Positions 35,924-45,696 of a stretch of 64,000 nucleotides of DNA are shown here, one piece after another. The stretch comes from Nilaparvata lugens (taxonomy: Eukaryota > Arthropoda > Insecta > Hemiptera > Delphacidae). The position numbers were made by a program, and so were the translations under genes. Under the pieces are notes generated by a model that saw only the letters and a list, made by a program, of their open reading frames with translations, ran no database searches and had not been told where the DNA came from. Position 1 is the first letter of the stretch, and the number at the start of each line of letters is the position of its first letter. The stretch is from the NCBI RefSeq assembly GCF_014356525.2, contig NC_052508.1:52696442-52760441 (forward strand). The letters run 5' to 3'.

Positions 35924-35971
35924 GAGTGAGTGAGCGACCGAGCGATGTCAGCTTGTGCGTACATCAAGCTA

Positions 35972-35980
35972 TATATAAAA
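35972..35980 (+). promoter_or_regulatory. TATA box of the polymerase transcription unit
   Basis: tatataaaa, with an expected start site near 36000 and the first proposed leader exon directly downstream. GC-rich sequence lies just upstream, unlike the surrounding AT-rich DNA. Confidence 0.45.
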
Positions 35981-35999
35981 ACACATTTCTTATCACTTA

Positions 36000-36105
36000 A
36001 TGCAACTTGGAGAGTGATTGAGTGCACTACACGTACTAGCTGCCGAGGAGGGCTATCACAATTGGACTACATACTCCACAGAGGTCACCGCTAACATTAT
36101 TGATT
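36000..36105 (+). other. Leader exon 1 (untranslated) of the polymerase gene
   Basis: From the predicted start site to a consensus donor (tgatt/gtgagta at 36106). Apart from an ATG at its very first bases, the exon contains none, as expected of a 5' leader. It connects in principle to the acceptors at 36205 and 37777. Inferred from splice signals only. Confidence 0.4.
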
Positions 36106-36205
36106 GTGAGTAAAACTTTTTGTTACATTCTCATATTTTTGTGAAAGTGTTGATTTTTATAATATATATTTAGTGTTACAGTTTGGTTACATTGTTTTTC
36201 CACAG

Positions 36206-36337
36206 CATTTTCTCACCTCACTACTCATAAGCAGTTGTGCTCTCGTGAAGGAACCTTGCCTCCATCGAGAAAATCATAGCCGAGGTGCTAGCTGAGAGAA
36301 GCCTATCTGATTATTTCATTTCGTCAAATCAACACAT
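36206..36337 (+). other. Leader exon 2a (untranslated)
   Basis: Acceptor ttgtttttccacag/CATTTTCTC and donor caacacat/gtaagtt bound 132 bases without an ATG. The exon, its branch/pyrimidine region and its donor are duplicated at 37778-37993. Confidence 0.5.
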
Positions 36338-36457
36338 GTAAGTTCATTTTTACTTTAATTTTCCTCTTCTCTGAGGACAATATTGTTCTCCATGTTAGAT
36401 CCTTCAACAAGGAAGGATCATTTTTTCAAACATGAATCTTGACAGTGTTTTCTATCA

Positions 36458-36772
36458 TCAATGAGACATTTTAATATTCAACCAACCTAATGAATTACAA
36501 TAGCAAAATTCAGGAATTTCCTTTAATTCGCATCTTCGATGTCTATCAACTATATTCTTATTTATAATATAACATACGCTTATATGTTCTGACTTCTGTT
36601 CTTCACTTTTACCAGGTTTTATAAATGTTAAATATTCCTCAAATGTTAGTCCTTCTTTTCCGAAATTATTCAATTCTAATATTGTTTTGTCAATAAGTTC
36701 GAAATAACAACATCTATATTTTTTATCGATTTTATTCGAAAAATAGTTCTTATCAAATGAAATTGAATCCAT
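36458..36772 (-). CDS. Unknown 104-residue protein or last exon of a spliced minus-strand gene
   Basis: Open from the ATG at 36772 to a stop at 36458, antisense within the polymerase gene's intron region. A good acceptor (ctgtttaatttcag) ends at 36780, just upstream of the ATG, so this is probably the 3' exon of a spliced gene rather than a complete small gene. The peptide is charged, with several Cys toward the C-terminus (RHRRCELKEIPEFCYCNSLG) that could bind metal, though no known zinc-finger spacing is evident. Nearby minus-strand segments at 36803-36967 and 37229-37382 look like parts of the same gene. Function unknown. Confidence 0.4.
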   Translation of the reverse strand: MDSISFDKNYFSNKIDKKYRCCYFELIDKTILELNNFGKEGLTFEEYLTFIKPGKSEEQKSEHISVCYIINKNIVDRHRRCELKEIPEFCYCNSLGWLNIKMSH

Positions 36773-36802
36773 CTCCAATCTGAAATTAAACAGAATATGC
36801 TA

Positions 36803-36967
36803 TCAATCTTGTTCTAAGCCTGTCTCATCTGAAGAATCTCGTAAAAAATTCCAGATAAGTTTATTTAATTGTTCTTTTGTTAAATGAGCATTGTTTTCTA
36901 TTATAACCTTCTTAATTCTATTGATAGACTGTGTAATTATTGTCAGACTACAGTCCAAAACTTCTTT
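36803..36967 (-). CDS. Coding-like minus-strand segment, no start codon
   Basis: About 54 codons open between a TGA at 36968-36970 and a TGA at 36803-36805. The peptide is lysine-rich and helical (…SINRIKKVIIENNAHLTKEQ…) and ends in an acidic stretch. It lacks an ATG, so it would be an exon or a remnant separated by a frameshift from the 36458-36772 frame. The acceptor context (aaattgggatgaaaag) is weak. Unknown function. Confidence 0.35.
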   Translation of the reverse strand, partial: KEVLDCSLTIITQSINRIKKVIIENNAHLTKEQLNKLIWNFLRDSSDETGLEQD

Positions 36968-37228
36968 TCATCCCAATTTCATAAAATAAATTGTTCAAAT
37001 AAAGGTTATGCACATGCGACTTTTCAATTCTTCACTAATTTCCACGTTGAAACAGACACATGAAACAATTGATTTTGAATTTAGAAAGATTAAGATCCGA
37101 ATTGACAAAAAAGCAATAAATGAAGATCTTTGATATAATTCAATATATTATGTATATTTTGTAATTCAGTTTAATTAATGAGATACTATACTTACAAAGA
37201 TTGGGCTATCAATGCGATCGTCACTCAC

Positions 37229-37382
37229 CTATTATGATGGAATCTAGACCGCAAATAAACATTTTTTTACAAACAGCATTAAAAATACATAACAATTTTG
37301 AATGTTTTTCAAGGCTCATTTTTGTTATTACATTGAATTCTATGCATACCTCTCTGTTTGTGATCATGAGGTTTACCAGCAT
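37229..37382 (-). CDS. Candidate 5' exon of the spliced minus-strand gene
   Basis: From the ATG at 37382 the frame stays open to a consensus donor (aatag/gtgagtgacg) at 37228. The peptide (MLVNLMITNREVCIEFNVIT…) is compact and hydrophobic with several Cys. The frame is also open a few codons upstream. Together with the acceptor at 36780 this suggests a minus-strand gene spliced across about 450 bp inside the polymerase unit. No family is recognised. Confidence 0.35.
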
Positions 37383-37437
37383 GTAATTTTCCAGTTTACT
37401 CAAAGCTTGTAATTTTTCAATTGTCTGCCTACGATTT

Positions 37438-37525
37438 TATTTATTTATTCGTTGATATAATTACAAATCATATGAATATGATCGGGTAGAACAACAGGCA
37501 CAGTCCAAAACTATTCTGTTCCTTT
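37438..37525 (-). mobile_element. Non-LTR retroelement tail inside the polymerase unit
   Basis: Minus-strand tail (…aacgaataaataaa) with aacaggcacagtccaaaact in the hairpin loop. It is a relative of the tails at 20060-20170 and 34767-34860, so this segment has itself been invaded. Confidence 0.5.
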
Positions 37526-37777
37526 AGATGAAATGTCCGAACATTTTTTCTAAAAGGAACAGTATGCTATTCAAAATGTCTATCTGTAATGAATTGAACA
37601 CACAAATCTGAAGACTCCACTGATCCATCTCAGTACAGTAACTTGATGTTGTATCAGCAAAGACAAGATCACTACTAACAGATTAGCTTGCTCTAGCTTA
37701 TTATTATTATGAAAAGCACACTCTAGCGATAATTTATTGTACTTTATAATATATATTTGGTTTCATTGTTTTCACAG

Positions 37778-37993
37778 CATTTTCTCACCTCACTACTCGG
37801 TCTCATAAGCAGTTGTGCTCTCGTGAGGGGGAATCGATCATACCATAGGCCGCTATCTACACCTGTACCATAGACCACTATCTACACCTGTACCATAGAC
37901 TGCTATCTACACCTGTACCAAAAGACCGCTATCTTACCATAGACCGCTATCTACACCTCTACACTCGAGGAGATTCACGCACCATCAACACAT
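37778..37993 (+). other. Leader exon 2b (untranslated), duplicate of exon 2a
   Basis: Acceptor tttcattgttttcacag/CATTTTCTC and donor caacacat/gtaagtt match exon 2a. The 216-base exon has no ATG. Its middle is expanded by a 26-bp tandem array (37841-37966). It could replace or follow exon 2a in the leader. Confidence 0.5.
37841..37966. repeat. 26-bp tandem repeat, five imperfect units
   Basis: Units of accatagaccgctatctaca plus cctgt. The fourth unit is altered and shorter (ccaaaagaccgctatct). It lies entirely inside leader exon 2b. Confidence 0.9.
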
Positions 37994-38019
37994 GTAAGTT
38001 CATTTTTACTTAAAGTTTT

Positions 38020-38095
38020 CTCCTCCGAGGAGGAAAATTGTGCTCCGAGCACAGTTTTTCTCCTCCGAGCACAGTGTTTGTCCTCGGAGGATAAA
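38020..38095. other. Cluster of short palindromes
   Basis: tcctccgaggagga, gtgctccgagcac and cctccgag…ctcggagg follow one another within 75 bases, just downstream (in BIR-gene sense) of the BIR stop codon. On that strand they could form hairpins near the transcript end. Confidence 0.6.
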
Positions 38096-38102
38096 AAACC
38101 TT

Positions 38103-38717
38103 CTACATTATACTGCATGCTTGTGATTTTTTCGCCTCATCTGTATGATGAGCGTCTTTTGTCTTAGACTCATCAGCATAATATATACAAAACGGTGTAT
38201 GCATTACTTTTTCAAATGGTTCAACGATAATATATTTACAAAACACACATTGTAGATAGTGATAGTTATGTAAGAAATAACCATTTCTTGCAAAATAGTC
38301 TGCTCTATCAGTTAATGGTTTGCAAATGTAACAATGTAGATGGTGTGGAGGTAGTTTTTCAAACCACTCTCCTTGTACAGATAAATCTTCTGGCATATTA
38401 GTAAATGATAAATATCTTTCTTCATATAATCGTAGAATATTATTATCGTAATTCTCATCTTCAATTGTTATATTTCCTTTCCTTCTACAATTTGGGCTAA
38501 ACTTTGCATGTTCGTTGGCTACAACATCATTTTGCTCCCAATCTCCTATACAAACTGAACAAAATACGCAGCGCACAATATCCGGTTCACTTGCAAATAC
38601 AAAACCGTCTTTCGCCATATTTTCTGCCGACAAATTCTGACTAGTTTTTGTCCATTTTTTATCGAATGTTAATAATCTCAATCTTTCATGTAACATTATC
38701 TGTCCTTGTGATAACAT
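38103..38717 (-). CDS. BIR-domain protein (inhibitor-of-apoptosis type) with C-terminal CaaX-like box
   Basis: 204 residues from the ATG at 38717. Residues 10-80 form a canonical BIR domain: an LLTFDKKW start, a GF at 38-39, and zinc ligands C50, C53, H70 and C77 in exact C-x2-C-x16-H-x6-C spacing. A second cluster (C157, C160, H173, C177) has shortened spacing and may be a decayed second BIR, with an extra C129-x2-C132 pair before it. There is no RING finger. BIR proteins of large DNA viruses and their hosts bind caspases or IAP antagonists and block cell death; that role is inferred here. The last four residues are CSIM, matching a prenylation CaaX signal. The gene lies antisense to, and 91 bp from, the polymerase start, with a hairpin (38710-38753) between. 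In-frame non-ATG codons extend slightly upstream. Confidence 0.8.
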   Translation of the reverse strand: MLSQGQIMLHERLRLLTFDKKWTKTSQNLSAENMAKDGFVFASEPDIVRCVFCSVCIGDWEQNDVVANEHAKFSPNCRRKGNITIEDENYDNNILRLYEERYLSFTNMPEDLSVQGEWFEKLPPHHLHCYICKPLTDRADYFARNGYFLHNYHYLQCVFCKYIIVEPFEKVMHTPFCIYYADESKTKDAHHTDEAKKSQACSIM

Positions 38718-38808
38718 CGTGAATGTCAATTCACAACTGATTGTGAATTACATTCCTTTACACATACTATTGCTTATGTCATCCTGATCATTTTGTTTTT
38801 TCAGTATC

Positions 38809-41232
38809 ATGCTGAGGGAACGCAGACTTCGTGGGATCAATTCAAGCGCAGTTCGCCATCGCATCAGTTTTGAGGATGAGGATATTGACATTGAGAGTGT
38901 GCTTGAGAGGACGAAAACTCGAGTGTTCGAGATAATTAGGGAGCATGCGGCACGGTATGATGCAAATGTTAAGTGGTACATAGTGCTTAACGTTTTATTG
39001 TATAAATTAGTGGTGCTGGATGACAAGGTTGATGAGTCTGTTTCATCTCTAATAAATCTACATAGTTACTCCAACATAGCGCTGAACGTGCTTGAGAACT
39101 ATGAAGATTTTAATGAGCATTTTTTCTTGGCTGTGAGAAAAATCCTCTCATCTTTCGAAAATTTCGTAAGACATGGGTCTGGATGGGTGCTAAAGAAAAT
39201 TGAATCACTGGATGTAAATGTAATCAAATATAATCCTATATACACATCCAGTTTCATTCAAACACCCCAGTTTTTGAAAAACAAAAAATGTATTATAAAT
39301 GTCAAAAATCTTTCTGACGAAAAATGTTTTTTGTGGTCGGTCCTCGCATATTTTCATCAGAAACCAAAGGACTCACACTTAACTGTAAAGTATTTGAGCA
39401 AGTTTGCTCACAGACTCAATATGCGAGGTGTAAATTTCCCAGTGACGACACGCGATATTAAGAAATTCGAAATACTCAATCCGGACATTGCAATTCACGT
39501 CATCGCGTATGACAACAAAAAGTTTTTCCCCTACCGTACAAGCATTTTCCGCACGCGTAAACACCAAATTAATCTTTTAATGTTGAAAGGCGATGCAGGA
39601 AAAACACATTATTGTTTAGTAAATACCGCGAATGGGAAAAATGGGCTATCGCGTCTTTTCTCTCACCTTTCAAAACACAAGGGTCAAGTACACATTTGCA
39701 ATTTCTGTTTTCACCGGTTCATATCAAACAAATCTATAAATGTAGACGGGAAAGCAAATTTGTTGAAACATATGGAACTTTGTTCCAAGTTTGAATCTCA
39801 GCGCGTTTCATATCCTAAACGCGGAGAGACAATTAAATTCAAGAAACTAGGCGCGACGTTGAAGAAAAAGTACACTATTTACGCGGATTTAGAAACATAC
39901 GTTGTGAATATTGATAATGATGATGATGATGATTCCGATTCTGATGAAATTACTCGTAGTTACACCAAGAAAATGGCGCGGCATATTCCTTGCGGGTATT
40001 GTTTCGTTGTTATAGATGTAAACGGAGAAATCGCCTACGGACCTGTACTCCATAGATCGAGTAGTTTAGACGAAAAAATCATGGAGAAATTTCTTCAGGA
40101 AATTACAGATCTTGGCGAAATTTTGTATGAGGATATGAAACGTGAAATTCCGATGCCACATTTGACCAAAAGTGAAGAGCGCGAATTTCAAAATTCAGTA
40201 AACTGCGGGCTTTGTGCTGAACTGTTCTCAGAAACCGATATTAAATGTCGTCACCACGCGCATGAAACCGGTATTTACCTATGTGCAGCACATGTTTCTT
40301 GCAATTTAACAGCTCGTACTCCGGAGTACATTTCGTGTTATTTCCATAATTTCTCTGGTTTTGATTCGCATTTTATTCTGAAATCGCTCGGTAAATGTAA
40401 AAAAGAAATTTCCTGCATCGCAAATACGTCAGAGAGATTTTTGTCACTTTCAGTAGGCAAAATTAAATTTCTAGATTCCTACAAGTTTATGTCTGAATCC
40501 TTGGAAGTATTGGTGCGTAATTTGGTAGAAAGTACAGACATGGAAAAGAAGTTCGAAAGATTATTTTCGGTGTTTCATGATCCACCTCGCGAACACAGAC
40601 AGCTCTTGTTGAAAAAAGGAGTATACCCATACTCGTACATGAGCTGTCCCGAAAAATTCGCGGAAACATCGCTCCCTCCCATTGAATGTTTTCATAACGA
40701 CTTAACTGATACACCTCTGACACGTGAAGAATATGAGCATGCGCAAAGAGTGTTCTCAACATTCAAGCTGAAAAATCTGGGTGAATATCACGATTTTTAT
40801 TTATGTTTGGACGTTATGTTATTAGCAACAGTATTTGAATCTATGAGGTCTATGCTTTTTTCCTCATACGGGCTTGATGTTACTCATTTTCTTTCCCTCG
40901 CGGACTCCACCTGGAATTGCATGCTGAAACACACTAAAGTCGAATTGCAATTACTTACAGATCTGGACATGCATCTCATGTTCGAAGCGGGAATGAGAGG
41001 CGGGGTCTCATTTATCGGTAAACGTTATTGTGAGGCGAATAATAAACATCTACCTGAGGCATACGATCCCTCAAAACCATCTAATTATCTCCTTTACGTG
41101 GATGCTAATTCTCTTCACGCGGATGCTATGAGCAGACCCCTCCCTTTTGGGAATTTCAAATTCCTCACAGAGGAAGAAATTTCCAAACTTGATTTCGCGA
41201 ATTTGGACAGCAATTCAGGAACTGGTTACAAT
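38809..41232 (+). CDS. Protein-primed family B DNA polymerase (Polinton/adintovirus type), 3' end in gap
   Basis: 808 residues are readable before the gap. An acceptor (cattttgttttttcag) sits 4 bases before the ATG, so the message is probably spliced from upstream leader exons. In order: a CCHC-like zinc finger (C297, C300, H321, C325); 3'-5' exonuclease motifs Exo I (YADLETY, D360/E362), Exo II (NFSGFD, N514-D519) and Exo III (Y664-x3-D668); the conserved YSYM and FEAGMRGGVS segments; then polymerase motif A (DANSLHADAM, D765). Motifs B and C would lie in the gap. This layout is that of Polinton/Maverick, adintovirus and bidnavirus replicases. The frame is intact, with no stop or frameshift over 2.4 kb, unlike nearby transposons. 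In motif A the usual tyrosine after SL/NL is histidine. Confidence 0.88.
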
Positions 41233-41332
41233 NNNNNNNNNNNNNNNNNNNNNNNNNNNNNNNNNNNNNNNNNNNNNNNNNNNNNNNNNNNNNNNNNNNN
41301 NNNNNNNNNNNNNNNNNNNNNNNNNNNNNNNN
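41233..41332. other. Assembly gap (100 N) truncating the polymerase gene
   Basis: Exactly 100 undetermined bases. The sequence resuming at 41333 is not recognisable polymerase and soon becomes LINE-derived, so either more than 100 bases are missing or the element is broken here. Confidence 0.99.
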
Positions 41333-41439
41333 AATTATTGTTCTCAACAAGTGGTTGCAATTAAGTGCCTACGATGTAAGTTAGGTGATCCAGGCTACAG
41401 TGTGGTCCCGCTATATGGGCAGTGAAGAAAGAAGAGCAA

Positions 41440-42300
41440 AAACCCAAAGTATATTGTTCTCTCTATCAGATGTCAGTGAGTGTTTGCAGCCGGTCACTGG
41501 CCGGAGTGTTTGATGCCAAGTTACTCTGTGAACCTCATATAGACATGTGTGCTCCAGTCTCAGCAGCATTGTCTATCTACTGAGAAGGCTGATGTCTGAA
41601 CTGCCAATTTCGTGGTCAGACAGCCTATTTTCTTTTTTTCATTCGAGGATGAGTTATGGTTTGAAACTGTGGGGTCATGCATCAAGCACTTCTAAAGAGC
41701 TATTAATTCAAAAGAGAGCGGTCCGGTGATTTCTGGGGCTGGCTATCTCGATCGCTGTAAGCCCCTTCTTTCTAAAATGGCATTCTATCCGTCATTATGA
41801 GTTCATCTACCAATGTTTGAAGGAAATTATCCTATCCTAATTATCCTAAATTATCGGATGCAGGATAGGCTACCAAAAACAATGACATTCACATTCACAG
41901 ACCGTGAGAGTATATACGGTACCTATATTCCAAGATGCAGACTTGAAAAGTCCAAGTCGAGCTACCCTGTGATAGGCTACAAATTCCATAACTTGCTACC
42001 AACTCAAGTTAGATCCTTGCCAAATAAACGTTTTCTCCAAGTACTTAGATCCTGGTGATGTGAATCCATTTTACTCAGTAGAGGAATTCATTACTGCTGT
42101 TCACACACCCTAGTCAATTTTAATATATGCTTTTTTTGTCTATATTAATACCCAGTACAGGAGACCACTAAATTATCTGATCTAATTGTAAATTTGCTTC
42201 AACTGATTTTATTAATAATTGTCTATTGTATGTATTGTACCTGTGCAATTTATTTATGTTTCATTTATGTGAATTGTGACTTGGCTATATGTAACTTCTA
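41440..42300 (+). pseudogene. LINE reverse-transcriptase C-terminal remnant (CR1-like)
   Basis: Plus-strand fragments in two or three frames resemble the end of a CR1-like ORF2: SSLSSIVYLLRRL, then FFHSRMSYGLKLWGH and KELLIQKRAVR (41547-41729), then a KWHSIRHYEFIYQCLKE segment, then 41813-42058 ending VIGYKFHNLLP and a stop. Frameshifts and a stop at 41727 show it is dead. 42060-42300 fits a 3' untranslated region (ttatttatgtttcatttatg). It is a different copy, in opposite orientation, from the LINE at 50-60 kb. Confidence 0.65.
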
Positions 42301-42683
42301 TGTTCAACTGGCCCATAAAAATTGAAACTTGGAAGATAGAAGAACAGCCTTGCTGATTCTCCGCTTGCCACTGCCTTCTGTAGAGGATAGCTGACACCAA
42401 TTTCACATCTCTGTGTTTGATAAGAGGGCTATTATACATGTGTAATTACCTGTACATTCTTGTTAAAAATACCGTAATCAATTATATTTTATTCGTCAAG
42501 AAAATATATTTTTCAATGATCAAATAAATAAATTTCCATAATTGAGGTGGAATATTTTGTCTGATTAATTATATTTCTTCATTGTTGGAAACGATCTGGC
42601 AACGTTGCGCAGCTAGAAAAGGATCTGCTTTGTCGAATTGTGTTGCTGTCATTATAACGTGGACCTCACTATAGTGTAACATA
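42300..42683. mobile_element. Diverged MITE related to the 23593 element
   Basis: The right end (gctgtcattataacgtggac ctcactatag) equals the 23593-23813 terminus. The interior shares ttgctgattctccgcttgcc and gatctggcaacgttgcgcag with 28560-28977. The left terminus is not clear. Confidence 0.6.
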
Positions 42684-43260
42684 GCAAGCAGTAGTCTAAG
42701 TTTTTTCATTTTTTTTTTATTTTTCTAATCTATTGGACAGGTTCTTAGGACATAATCTATGCAATTGAAATATTTTCATCAGCTTCTGTTAGCTAACAAT
42801 AGGGCTTCAAAAGTCACTTTCTTGAGGCAGAAGGTACACATACCCTACAAAAACTACTGGTCAGAAAAATTTGAGAAAAATATGCAAGTCTCCTTTTCAA
42901 TATAGCAAAAATATGTCAACTTTGTTTTTGAAAATTGAAAAAAAAGAAAAAAATTAAATTTTTATTCATTTTAATTCCTTTTTCACATTTAATGTTCGTT
43001 CTATAGACTTCAAATTCATAGCAACTTGTAGCGCTGTTCTTGTAAAAAAATAAAGTTGATGCTTAAACTTCTTTTATAGACACAATAATAGCCGCTGGTA
43101 TTTACCTTTAAAGCACGGTTTTACGCCTGCTATGCTCGGGCAGCAAGTGAATAGTACAGCTGGAGCGATCTAGCGGAATTAGTTTGTCCCTAGAGCTAAG
43201 CGCTCGACGTTAATTCAGAAATTACTTTCTAGCATGTTCTATACATTTATCAATTCTCAC

Positions 43261-43522
43261 ATCTCTATTGAAGTGAACTTCCTTCGTCCAATTTCTTCCG
43301 ATTTCTTGTGAGAAATCCGAATCGAATATCAAGTAGCCTTGGCAAGCTTTCTCCCCATTCACTGTAGTGATGCCTAGTTTACACGGGCCAGCTCCGGGAT
43401 TGCGAATGTCAATAAAGTCAGTCACTGACGGCGGTGGGGCCTGGTGGTAGGACGAGGAGGTGGTTTTCTGGTGGTTGTAGTTGTTGTAGTGGTCGTACTT
43501 GTCGATGTTGGTTCTCCAAATC
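43261..43522 (-). CDS. Beta-1,3-glucan-recognition protein (GNBP) exon: linker and start of GH16-like domain
   Basis: Bounded by acceptor ctaatcttcgacag and donor agagat/gtgaga. The 3' half reads CKLGITTVNGEKACQGYLIF…WTKEVHF, the beginning of the GH16-like domain of insect beta-1,3-glucan-binding proteins, which recognise fungal and bacterial cell walls and trigger the Toll or prophenoloxidase response. The 5' half reads as a Thr/Pro-rich linker (EPTSTSTTTTTTTTRKPPPR) but in a different frame from the GH16 part; the shift falls at a C-rich run near 43430. Either a base is missing in the assembly or this copy is frameshifted. In the GH16 frame the linker region is also open, with ordinary composition. 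Later GH16 exons were not found in the window, so they may lie outside it. Confidence 0.7.
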
Positions 43523-43579
43523 CTGTCGAAGATTAGTTTCACATATTTTAGGTACATCAATAAAATGCATTATCTTTTT

Positions 43580-45690
43580 ATGTTATTAGAAAAAACTTTC
43601 TGTGTAGGAGGAACCATCCTCCATCTATAATATGAAGTTGGTAGTGTCAAAAAGTTATAAATATTATTAATGGTTCTCAAATGGCAAGATTGTACATTCA
43701 TTAGTACGAATAAATATTTCGGCCGTAATCGATAATTGAATAAAAACATGTAGTCTTTCTTACTCGTCTAATTTTGTCTATACTATTCATGTTGTTTATT
43801 TTACTATTATATTAAGTTATCTTGCCTTGTCTTGTCTTTCTGCAAGATATTATGTTGGTTTAACAATAACTCAATTTAAATGTGTCAAGGTTCCTACAAA
43901 AATAATTTGAGACAATAAGTATATAAATTTGTACGTAGCCTAATTATTTTACTTTTCAATTACCACCTAATCGGAGAACTCAAGAGAATGGAGAGTTTGA
44001 CTCGATGCTAGATTAAAAGACACAGTTAAAATTAACTCTCTGTTATCCGATGTTTGATAGCCTAATTTTAACCGTGTTTAATTCCATGAGAACCAATCAG
44101 AGAAGGCCTTTCAGAAAAGACGGCTTCTCTGATTGGTTCTCGTGAAATTGATCACGGTTAAAACTTAACCGCCTTTTGTGCGACCGGTACTAGGTATAAC
44201 AAAGGTACATATGGTAGTTACTCACATATGAAACAATACTAAATGAGTAACTGAATAAACTAAACTTAATAATCAACCTTAGAAGTACATTACTAAAGTA
44301 TACATTACTTTGCTGAAAAAGATATAGAATCTATTCGTGATATTTAAGGAATATCATTTGGTATATTTGAAAAACTGGAAATTAAAACAGGTGAAACAGA
44401 GGCAAAAATATGTCATGGGTCAATAATCCACATTCTATATACTTAGTAATGTTAAACATTTATTTTTCATTGGATCCCATATTGCATTATTCATATCTAA
44501 ATGAACTATTTAGCCAATCTGTACTACAGTAACTATTTGGGTAATATAGTTACTGTAGTCTGTACATGCTGTGTATTATAATTAATAGAACGCACAGTAT
44601 TAGTAATATTATTAAGAGTATATTATTAATAGCGTATGGCTTTGAATGGTGGGGAGACCCAAGGGTAGTTCCACCTCGCCGTGTATAGTCCAAAGTTCCC
44701 TGATGGGAAACCGAACACTATAAGGTTATAGTGAGCACAAAATACTTTAAATTTACACTTTTCACTTCGGAATAAAGTTCATTTTGATGTTAAAAAGTTC
44801 AAACATACACACATACAAAAAAACGAAACAATACATTATTAGGTATTTTATTTGTAGTAGCCTTTATTATATAAACAAGCCCCTACAGTAGTACTTTATA
44901 GATTGGTCAAATCGTCTTCCTACATTATTGAATACTATGTGATTTTCACATACAGTACGGTATGTGAATCACAAATTATGTTTTAATCACATTGACAGAA
45001 TATGAAACAAATATTCCTATTGTTCTAAATATGTTTTGTCATTTTGAAGATACAAAAAAGTTCTTACAGAGATTTTAGATGCGTAAATTCATGACTAAAA
45101 CCTGAATAAAATCCAGGCCATAGCCTCATTCAGAAATCAAGTCCAACGGGATATCCACTCAACAGACGACCACTAATAAAGTAAAAAATAAATTGACCGC
45201 AGTCTATTTGTTGCCGTAAACTGTCGCTATTTTTCAACTTTAGAGATGGAAAACAACTTTTCATATGGTGAAGAGATAATATTGAAGTGTGTATGTGCTG
45301 TAGTTGAATTGTTTTGTGAAAATCAGATAATTTATTTTAATTTATTTCAAGACGGACTTGAACCATCTCTTCAAGCAGCAGAATAATCAATTGAATAAAG
45401 TTTTTAATACTTTCTAAAGTGATTTCAAATCATTTCAAATGACTTTGCAAAGATTTACAATTCTTTGTAAGCAAAATTGTTATTTTGAAACTGAATTGAA
45501 AATAATTTGAAATCACTTTCAAATAATTGAATAAATTCTTCAAACACATTGACAAATGCACTTTAGAACATTTCAAAGTGGAATAAAATCAATTTAAAAT
45601 GATACACAATGCTTAAAGTGGGCAAAATTGAATAAATTGATATTCTAAAACGACATATGAATAAACATACTCCAAATAATAATATAATGT
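43580..45690. other. GNBP intron region with a foldback element
   Basis: No further exon is recognised. At 44066-44165 is a foldback (accgtgtttaattccatgag … cgtgaaattgatcacggtta, with ccaatcagagaagg / cttctctgattgg inside). A GC-raised unit at 44635-44735 (ggtagttccacctcgccgtg) looks like part of a dispersed repeat. Confidence 0.5.
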
Positions 45691-45696
45691 TTTTAC

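Noticed and set aside
37841..37966. CRISPR-like array of 26-bp repeats
   Set aside because: Units are directly adjacent without unique spacers, and the setting is animal DNA.
44635..44735. Missing CBM39 exon of the GNBP gene
   Set aside because: The minus-strand translation lacks the expected FAFHG, GRW and YYW motifs, and the sequence looks like a dispersed repeat.
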